Assembly (NCBI RefSeq): GCF_014349235.1
Contig: NZ_JACSOH010000019.1
Location: forward strand, 28,953-92,952
Origin: Cytophaga sp. FL35
GTDB taxonomy: Bacteria > Bacteroidota > Bacteroidia > Flavobacteriales > Flavobacteriaceae
Direction: 5' to 3'
Length of the DNA stretch: 64,000 bases
Numbering within the stretch: position 1 is the stretch's first letter; each line of letters starts with the position of its first letter. Of the stretch, positions 38,596-47,600 are shown piece after piece. The notes under the pieces are model-generated. The model had not been told where the DNA came from, did not search any database, and saw only the letters and a list, made by a program, of their open reading frames with translations. A program made the position numbers and the translations under genes.

Positions 38596-39708
38596 TTATT
38601 CGAAATAGTTCATGATGCGGTATCCACCTTCTTTTAGATACGTGTCTTTCTGCATCAATTTCAAATCGCTGGTCATCATATCCTTGACCAAATCTTGAAG
38701 TTGATATTTAGGTACCCAGCCCAATTTGTTGTTGGCCTTGCTTGGGTCACCGATTAATAAATCCACTTCGGTTGGTCTAAAATACCTAGGGTCAACGGCA
38801 ACAACCTCGGTACCTTTTTCTATTTGGTATTTTGGGTCGTTACAAGCGACAACGTAGCCTTTTTCATCTACGCCTTCACCTTTAAATTCAAGTTCGATAC
38901 CGGCTTCTGCAAAACTCATTCTTACAAAGTCTCTAACGGTAGTTGTCTTTCCGGTGGCGATTACCCAATCTTCCGCTTCATCGGCCTGAAGAATCATCCA
39001 CATCATACGAACGTAATCTTTGGCGTGGCCCCAATCACGTTTTGCATCTAGGTTACCCAGGTAAACTTTATCCTGTAATCCCAAGGCAATTTTAGAAGCT
39101 GCACGGGTAATTTTTCTGGTTACGAAAGTTTCCCCTCTAATGGGCGATTCGTGGTTAAATAAAATACCGTTACAAGCGAACATTCCGTAAGCCTCACGAT
39201 AATTTACGGTTATCCAGTAGGCGTACATTTTAGCCACCGCATAAGGACTTCGTGGGTAGAAAGGAGTCGTTTCCGATTGAGGTACTTCTTGTACCTTACC
39301 ATATAGTTCAGAGGTAGACGCTTGATAGATTCTAGTCTTTTTCTCCAATCCTAAAAGACGAACGGCATCTAAAATCCTCAAAGTACCAATACCATCGGCA
39401 TTGGCGGTATACTCTGGTGTTTCAAAAGAAACGGCAACATGGCTCATGGCGGCCAGGTTGTAAATTTCATCAGGTTGAATTTCCTGTATAAGGCGTATAA
39501 GATTGGTGCTATCCGTCATATCGCCATAATGCAAATGCAAATTTCGGTTCTCTACATGGGGGTCTTGATAGAGGTGGTCTATTCTATCGGTATTGAACAA
39601 AGATGACCTTCTTTTAAGGCCATGCACTTGATAATTTTTCTTTAATAAGAATTCCGCCAGGTAAGCTCCATCTTGACCGGTAATTCCTGTAATCAAACAC
39701 TTTTTCAT
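38596..39708 (-). CDS. gmd: GDP-mannose 4,6-dehydratase
   Basis: A 370-residue short-chain dehydratase/reductase that makes GDP-4-keto-6-deoxy-D-mannose from GDP-D-mannose. Motifs seen: [17 protein letters not shown] at the NADP site, [18 protein letters not shown] typical of Gmd, the catalytic segment [11 protein letters not shown] and [15 protein letters not shown] with YxxxK, and [21 protein letters not shown]. It is full length for the family and is the first gene of the gmd-fcl pair. Confidence 0.96.
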   Translation of the reverse strand: MKKCLITGITGQDGAYLAEFLLKKNYQVHGLKRRSSLFNTDRIDHLYQDPHVENRNLHLHYGDMTDSTNLIRLIQEIQPDEIYNLAAMSHVAVSFETPEYTANADGIGTLRILDAVRLLGLEKKTRIYQASTSELYGKVQEVPQSETTPFYPRSPYAVAKMYAYWITVNYREAYGMFACNGILFNHESPIRGETFVTRKITRAASKIALGLQDKVYLGNLDAKRDWGHAKDYVRMMWMILQADEAEDWVIATGKTTTVRDFVRMSFAEAGIELEFKGEGVDEKGYVVACNDPKYQIEKGTEVVAVDPRYFRPTEVDLLIGDPSKANNKLGWVPKYQLQDLVKDMMTSDLKLMQKDTYLKEGGYRIMNYFE

Positions 39709-39946
39709 TTGCTAAAAAGTTTGTTGGTTCCAACTTAATATTTACACAAATATGGATATAATTATTTTTAAGGACCTTCTATTTTCTACAAATTTTAGAT
39801 TATTTAAAGATTACCGAATATGCGGTTGAAAAAATTGATGATCTGAAGGAAGCAACAGAAAAGTTTCGACAATTTCATAATGTTTAAATCCACTTTTATT
39901 CTAGGAAATTTTTCTGGTTTCAAACAAGACAAATCAGAAAGACGTA
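39709..39946. other. Intergenic stretch with a possible coding remnant
   Basis: This 238-nt gap should hold the gmd promoter and the end of the next minus-strand operon. On the plus strand 39762-39893 is an open frame with no start codon whose second half, EYAVEKIDDLKEATEKFRQF, has a coding-like amphipathic composition and ends in TAA after HNV. It could be the 3' scrap of a lost gene. I do not recognise a family. Confidence 0.3.
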
Positions 39947-41308
39947 TTAAGAATGAGGGTGTTGCCACCCTTCGCGATAACTTCTTTTTAAAATTTTTGT
40001 AGCTTCGGGATCGTTCAAAATCAGTTGCTTATCTTGACTATAAGAGAGTGGCCGTTGTAAGGCTAGAGCCATGTTCGCCAATATGCAGCTGGCTGTGGAA
40101 ATATGCCCTTCTTGGATATTTGCCACGGGAGAAGCACCAGTTTCTATGGCCGAAAGAAAATCTAACATGTGACCTCGAGTTGCAGGTGCCGCATGAAGTT
40201 CAATATCTTTTTCCGTTACGTCTTCGGGGTATTTTTCACGCTCGTAAATAACATCTTTGTGTATTTTTTTGCCATCGCCCACAGGAACAAAGTCGTATTG
40301 CATGACGCTTCCGGAAAGCGTTCCTTTTTCTCCGAATATTTTAAATGCCCACGGATATTCCGGATCGGGGGGTGTTCCCCAAGAGCGGTGTTTCCATACA
40401 CACTCCAATTCCTCGAATTCAAAAATAGCATTTTGCGTATCGGTAATATTTGCCTTGGCATCTTTCTGCACATAAATGCCACCAGTAGAGCTAATTCTTT
40501 TGGGCCAGCCTAGGTCTAACATCCAGCGAACGGTATCGAGCATATGCACGCACATATCACCAACTATGCCATTGCCATATTCCATAAATGCGCGCCAGCG
40601 TCTATGTGGGAGTCCATCAAATTCGCGCATAGGTGCGGGACCCGTCCACATGTCATAATCAAAGAAATCGGGAATGGGTTCGGTAGGTCTATTTTTTTTA
40701 TCTCGCATATGATAATAGCAGCACATTTCTACGTGCGAAACCTTGCCCAGCAATCCGGCATCAACAATGTTCTTTTTGGCGTCGATAAGATGTGGGGTAC
40801 TTTTTCGTTGGGTTCCCACTTGTATGACTTTATTATACTTTTTACTGGCGGCTACTAAAGCCTCTCCTTCCATAACATCTACACTAATAGGTTTTTGTAG
40901 GTATACATGTGCACCCGATTTCATGGCTTCAATCCCCTGTAGTGCATGCCAATGATCGGGTGTGCCCACCAAAACGATATCAAGCTCGCTTTGTGCCAGC
41001 ATTTTTTTATAATCCGTGTAGGTTTTGGGCTTTTTGCCAGATTTCTGCCGTGTACTGACCAACTCAGCTGCCGCTGACAGCATGTGTTTATCAACGTCAC
41101 AAAGAGAAATAACTTCTACGTTGGTGACTTGAATTAATCTAAATAGGTCACTTTTACCATACCAACCCGTTCCAATGAGTCCCACTCTCAGAGGTTTTTC
41201 TCTATAGACCAAGTCGAGACCATATGCTCCAAACGAAGATAAGGCCATGGCAGCGGTTGTAGATTTTAAAAAGTTACGTCTGTTGATGTAGAAGTTTTTG
41301 GTAGACAT
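39947..41308 (-). CDS. Tat-exported Gfo/Idh/MocA oxidoreductase, copy 2
   Basis: A 453-residue protein. The Tat motif is INRRNFLKSTTAAMALSSFG, followed by a Rossmann fold (LRVGLIGTGWYGKSDLF), PDHWHALQGIEAMKSG, and LQKPISVDVMEGEALV with the catalytic Lys. The C-terminal domain has CCYYHMRDKKNRP and HRSWGTPPDPEYPW. It is only distantly similar to copy 1 at 36132. As a folded, exported dehydrogenase it probably acts on a periplasmic sugar or glycoside. It stands alone, upstream of a 238-nt gap before gmd. Confidence 0.9.
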   Translation of the reverse strand: MSTKNFYINRRNFLKSTTAAMALSSFGAYGLDLVYREKPLRVGLIGTGWYGKSDLFRLIQVTNVEVISLCDVDKHMLSAAAELVSTRQKSGKKPKTYTDYKKMLAQSELDIVLVGTPDHWHALQGIEAMKSGAHVYLQKPISVDVMEGEALVAASKKYNKVIQVGTQRKSTPHLIDAKKNIVDAGLLGKVSHVEMCCYYHMRDKKNRPTEPIPDFFDYDMWTGPAPMREFDGLPHRRWRAFMEYGNGIVGDMCVHMLDTVRWMLDLGWPKRISSTGGIYVQKDAKANITDTQNAIFEFEELECVWKHRSWGTPPDPEYPWAFKIFGEKGTLSGSVMQYDFVPVGDGKKIHKDVIYEREKYPEDVTEKDIELHAAPATRGHMLDFLSAIETGASPVANIQEGHISTASCILANMALALQRPLSYSQDKQLILNDPEATKILKRSYREGWQHPHS

Positions 41309-41670
41309 TTTTGAAGAGTTTAGGTTGATTTTCTAAAGATATATAATTTCTTGATTAGCCTTGGAAATTCTATTTCATCTGTAATTCTGTAAAGCGACTA
41401 TAAATTAGCTTCGTTTCAGTTTGCTAAAAATTTTTCTTACCAATCCGTAGAAAAATTTCACAATAGATTATCAGTGTAAAATATCAGGTATGTAACAACT
41501 TGCCTTAGTTATGTTTAACCGTTAATGTTAATTTTTTGGGTAGTTTGTCGCTTTGAATTGTAGCTTAACGATTAAGTTAATTGTTAGTAAGAGCATGCTT
41601 TTAATACTAATTAAATTTGATGTACAATTAATGGTCATCACCTAAATTAAAATAGCTAAATCGTTTTCGC
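41309..41670 (+). promoter_or_regulatory. Divergent intergenic region with a -7 box for the 2594-residue protein
   Basis: The gap of 362 nt separates divergent genes. TAAATTTG at 41612-41619 matches the -7 consensus and lies 51 nt before the ATG at 41671. A -33 element is not evident at the right spacing. Short inverted repeats based on TTAAC/GTTAA occur around 41565-41581 but are AT-rich and unconvincing. No gene or structured RNA is seen. Confidence 0.4.
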
Positions 41671-44600
41671 ATGATTAAAACCTACTCTGTAAATGTATTT
41701 CCTTATTTGCTTTTATTTGGCTTTCTAATTTCCAATTTACTTTCTGCTCAGAGCTTTAATCCATCTGGTTTAAAGAGTATACAAATTGACAACCCAACAT
41801 CTTTGGATTTTGGACCTAACGGAAAGCTTTATGTAGCCCAACAAGACGGAACTATTTACGAATATACTGTACTCCGTGATAATGCGGAAGCTGGGGAAGG
41901 GACTTATACTGCCATTGAAGCGGTAAAAATAAACGCCGTTAAAACTGGTGTTCCTAACCATAATGATAATGGTACAATCAACACATTAAAGGTACGTCAG
42001 ATTACCGGGTTGTTGGCCGCGGGAACAGTCAATCAGCCTATTTTGTATGTAAGCTCATCTGACTCTCGAATTGGAGGAGGAGGAAGCGGTAATGATAAAA
42101 ACCTCGATACCAACTCGGGTATTCTTTCTCGTTTAACATGGACGGGCACTACCTGGGATAAGGTAGACTTGGTAAGGGGGTTGCCCAGGTGTGAAGAGAA
42201 TCACTCTACAAATGGAATGGAAATTTTTGAAAGAAACGGCAATAACTATCTCATGTTACAACAAGGAGGTAATGCCAACAAGGGGGCTCCGAGTAACAAT
42301 TTTGCAGGTACCCCAGAGACATTTCTTTCAGCGGCGATGCTTATAATTAACCTTACGCAATTAGAACAAATTGAAGCTTCAAATGGAGGTCCATTCATTG
42401 ATGCTAGATATGGAAATATCAAATATGTCTATGACCTTCCAACATTAAATGACCCTAATAGACCTGATATTGATAATTCCAGTGCCAATTTTCCTTACAA
42501 TGTCGGTCACCCCATGTACAATGCAACAATTGATGTAGGCGATCCTTTTGGTGGAAACAATGGTTTGAATCAGGCTTTTCCCGAAGAAGGTGGACCTGTT
42601 CAGATATTTTCTACAGGATGGCGTAACGGATATGATGTGGTTATTACTAAGGAAGGTAGGATTTATTCAGTCGATAATGGCCCGAATACTACATGGGGTG
42701 GATTACCGGTAATTTATGACAGCAACGGGCAACGGAAAGGGGATCAGGGTACTACAACCTACAATCCGGAATTAGGCGATTATGTAACCAATGATTTGAA
42801 TGAATCAGGAAGTGACGGGCATGGTGACCCATTACATTATGTGGGTAATGTTTCAGATGCCAATGGTAGTTACTATGCCGGCCACCCAGTTCCGATAAGG
42901 GCTTTTCCTTCCAGAGCCGGATTGAAAGTTTATGAATTTGATGGAGAAGCATGGGTTATTGAAGAAGAGTATGATTTCGGTAATTTGCTTACCGGAGTAT
43001 CAGGCTACTTCAATCAAGTGTTTGATATAACCGATTTTCCTGATAACCCTATAGAGGGAGAATATTTGTCAGTATCAAAATACGATGCCCGAATGAGAAT
43101 TTTTGATATTGTAAATTCTTCTACAAATGGTATGTGTGAATATACTGCCAGCAATTTTGATGGGGCAATGAAAGGTGATATACTCACGGCATCATTTAAT
43201 GGTAAAATTAACAGATACCATTTAAACGAGTCAGGAGATGCGGTCAGTTTAAAAAATAATAACTTTTTGTCCGGATTTGGATCTACACCTTTAGATGTTA
43301 TAGCACAAGGAGATTCTGATCCCTTTCCCGGAACAATTTGGGCCGCTACCTATGGTGCGGATAATATAACCGTTTTTGAACCTGCCGATTTTGGAAATTG
43401 TTTGGACCCAAGCGATGCCAATTATGATGGTACAGCTGACTATGATTTTGATGGGTATTCCAACGATGATGAGCTTGCAAATGGCACAGATATTTGTTCT
43501 GGGGGTAGCAAACCCAGCGATAATGACGGCGACTTCATATCTGATTTGAATGACCCCGATGATGATAATGACGGTATAGCTGATGTAGCCGATCCTTTTG
43601 CCATTGATGCGAATAACGGGTTGGGTACGAGTCTTCCTATCGATTACCCTTTTTGGAATAACGATCCGGGTACCGGCCTATTCGGATTGGGCTTTACAGG
43701 TTTAATGATTTCGGGTGACGGTACTACCGATTATTTAACCCAATATGATGATACCAATCTTTCATTTGGTGGAGCAGGAGGTAAAGCGACCATTGATTTT
43801 GTAGATGACGGAAGTGCGCTCGATGGCAATACTCAAAGGAACGGCTTTCAATTTGGGGTTAATGTAGATAGTAACTCGTCTCCATTTACGGTACATTCAA
43901 AGATAGAAACACCTTTTGCGAATGTAACTTCAACCACAAACCTTTCGTATGGTATTTTTATAGGTAATGGAGACCAAGACCATTACTTACAAATATCTAT
44001 TATGGATGGTAGCCTTGCCGATGATGGTATTCTCGGATTTGAGGTCGTCAAAGAAGACGGTAGCCCAAATGTTTACTCAATGGTGTATGATGTGAATGGC
44101 CTATTAGGGGCTACCTCTGTAGATCTATATATCAATGTCTCTCCGGCTACCAACGAAGCACAACCTTATTACTCTTTAGATGGGGGTGAAAGTGTGATTG
44201 CTTTAGGGGGAAAGATTACTTTACCCGTCGAAGTATTAGATGCGACCGATAATCAAGGTATGGCGGTCGGTTTGATATCAACTACAGGAGGAGGAGAACC
44301 CTTTACGGCTACTTGGGATTACATTAGAATAAATATTGATGGTAACGCCAATTTGGTACTTTCTGAAAGTCCGGTTGATTTTGGTAAGTTGTATACAGAT
44401 GCTTCTCAAGTTCAATTAGTCGAAACTTTAAAGAACGAGGGTGGGCCGTCGGCAGGTGTAGTTGAGCTTTCGTCCATCAATATTACAGGACCCGATGCCA
44501 ACTTGTTCAGTCATGATTTAGAACTGCCATTAGTTTTAGGACCAGGGGCGAACAAAACAATTCCCATCAACTTCTTTCCGAATGGTATTGAAGGGATTAA

Positions 44601-47600
44601 ATCAGCTTCCTTAGAACTTGTACATGACGGTGATAACTCACCCTACGTGGTGCCATTAACTGCCATTTTAGAGGAATATGTGGAACCTGCATATACCGTG
44701 GTAGCAAGGGTGAATGCAGGTGGAGAGGGTGTATTGGCCACCGATGATCAACCTGATTGGGAATCAAATATTGGCAATGGTGCGGTAACGGGCATTACCT
44801 ATACTGTAAATGCGGGTACCATTCCTGGTTCTACAAATACATTTCAATATGAAAATAGACATGAGTCGGTACCTGATTACATTGATGAAACGACATTCAA
44901 TGCTATTTATTCAAAGGAGAGATACGACCCTACTAGCGCGCCTGAAATGGAGTTTAAATTTCCTGTAGACAATGGAAATTATGTGGTAAATATATATACG
45001 GGTAATGGCTATGGTCCTGCAAATAGTGTTGGGGCACGTATTTTCGATATTAGTTTAGAGTCTCAATTAAAAGGAGATGACATTGACGTTGTTCAATTGT
45101 TTGGTGGAAGTGGCACTCAATTTCATGCCGGTATGCTGTCCTATGATATTACCGTTGCCGATGGGGAGTTGAATGTGTTGTTTGAACATACAGGAACTGA
45201 AAATCCTGTGTTGCAAGCCATAGAGGTACTAAAAGTGAACGGGACAAATGATCTTATATCCATCGCACAAATAGAGAACCAACTTAATTTTGTTGATGAT
45301 ACCATCAGTCTTACCGTTTCGGCAAGTGGTGGAAATCAGAACGAAAACTTTACCTATGCCATATCTGGCCAACCGGAGGGGGTGGATATTGAACCGACCA
45401 ACGGACACATTTTTGGTGTGATTGCGAATGGCGCACTATCGGGCGGGCCTAATAATAATGGAGATCACCAGGTAACAATCACCGTAAGCAAACCAGGTTC
45501 CTCAACAGAGAATATGGTATTTCAATGGTCGATTGGTAATTATACTTGGACGGATAAAGAAGAAAATGAAAGCTATACCGCTCGCCATGAATGTTCATTG
45601 GTGCAATCTGGAGACAAGTTCTATCTAATGGGAGGACGTGAAAATGCAAAAACCATTGATGTCTATGATTATAACACCGATTCATGGAAACAGATTACTA
45701 ATTCGCCGCCACAAGAATTCAATCACTTTCAAGCAGTAGAATATAAGGGCTTGATATGGGTAATTGGGGCTTTTAAGACCAACACCTTTCCGCAAGAACG
45801 ACCTGCGGAATACATTTGGGCATTTGATCCGGTAACTGAAAAATGGATTCAGGGGGCAGAAATACCAGAAAGTAGAAGAAGAGGTTCCACAGGTTTGGTA
45901 GTTTACAATGATAAGTTTTATATATCAGGAGGTAATACCGCAGGTCATGATGGTGGTTATGTGAGCTGGTTAGATCAGTACGACCCATCCACAGGACAAT
46001 GGAAGGTATTGACAGATGCACCTAGAGCTAGAGATCACTTTCATGCGGCCGTAATAGGTCATAAAATGTACTTGGCTGGAGGCCGTCTTTCAGGCGGACA
46101 AGGAGGCGTATTTGCACCTACTATCGAAGAGGTTGATGTTTATGACTTTAGTCAAGGGGAGTGGAGTACCTTACCCTCACAACAAAATATACCAACACCG
46201 AGAGCTGCACCGGTAACCGCTAGTATCAACGGGAAGTTAATTGTTGCCGGAGGTGAGGTTCAGAATCAAAATGTGTACGGTACTGTAGTTTCCGGAGCTC
46301 TTAAGATTACGGAGCAGTATGATCCCGAAACTGGATCCTGGTCACGTTTGCCAGATTTAAATCATCACAGGCATGGTACGCAGGCGATAGTTTCGGGCAA
46401 TGGTGTTTTCGTAATGGGTGGATCTCCGAATTTGGGGGGCGGTAATCAGAAAAACATGGAATTCTTAGGGGAAGATACTCCAACAGGTACGGCAAATACC
46501 GCAAGCCAAATTTCGGCACCTACCTTGGTAGACATGAATCCCGGAGAAACTGCAGCAATTGACTTACAGGCTATTGAAGGTAATATGGGTGTTTATATTC
46601 GTTCCGTTACACTAAAGGGTGACGAAGGTGGATACTTTACCTTAAGTACGGCAAACGTGAAAAACATTCTATTAGAACCGAATGGGACCTTAGAGTTAAA
46701 CGTAACACTCTCAGAAACCGGTGCGAATAAAAATGCAATTCTATCAATTGAGTATGCGACCGAGGCTACCCTTGATATAGTGCTTAAAAATGGTGAATAT
46801 AATTCTGGGATAACCAACCCAGGTACACAATACAATCGAGTTGGAGAGGCTGTAAGCTTGCAAATAGAAACGGAGAATATGGGAAATAACCTTAATTTCT
46901 CGGCGGTTGGTCTTCCCCCTGGATTACAAATAGATGAAGACAACGGTTTGATCAGTGGTACCATTGCCACTACAGGATCCGATGGTCCGTTTTTAGAAAA
47001 TAATGGCTTGGTGGTTATCGAGGCCGAGTCAGGTGATTTGGTGCCTGGTTGGACAGCAACGAACGTGGGTGGAGCCACAGGCATCAAAGCGTCTACGAAT
47101 AGCTTTAACTCACAAAATGGGGGTACCATCCCTTATGAAATCAAAGTAACGACTCCGGGTGTCTACAGATTTAATTGGAGAAGTTTTTATTCAGGAGAAA
47201 ATTCGACCGAAGAAAACGACAATTGGTTGAAGTTTCCTAACAATGATGATGTTTGGTTTTTCGGATATAAAGGTGCCATTACAGACGAAGCAGCCCTTAT
47301 TAACAATTTACAAGGACCACAGGAAAATATAGTTTTCCCAAAAGGAAGTTCAAGGGTCACTTCCCAAACTACCCCTGAGGGTGGTGGCAGTAACGGTTTT
47401 TTCAAGATTTGGAGAAGCGGAGGAAACCCTGAAGTGTATGATTGGCAGGCGCGAACCAGTGATAATGATTCCCATAACGTTTATATTTGGTTCGTGAACC
47501 CTGGTACGTACACCATGCAGGTTTCCGAAAGGTCGGCTGGGCATGCCATAGACAAGATGGCTCTGTACAAAATTGACGGGACTAATTACTCTGATATTCA

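Noticed and set aside
46593..47129. 178-residue minus-strand open frame inside the giant gene
   Set aside because: Shadow of the plus-strand coding frame; no signal or motif.
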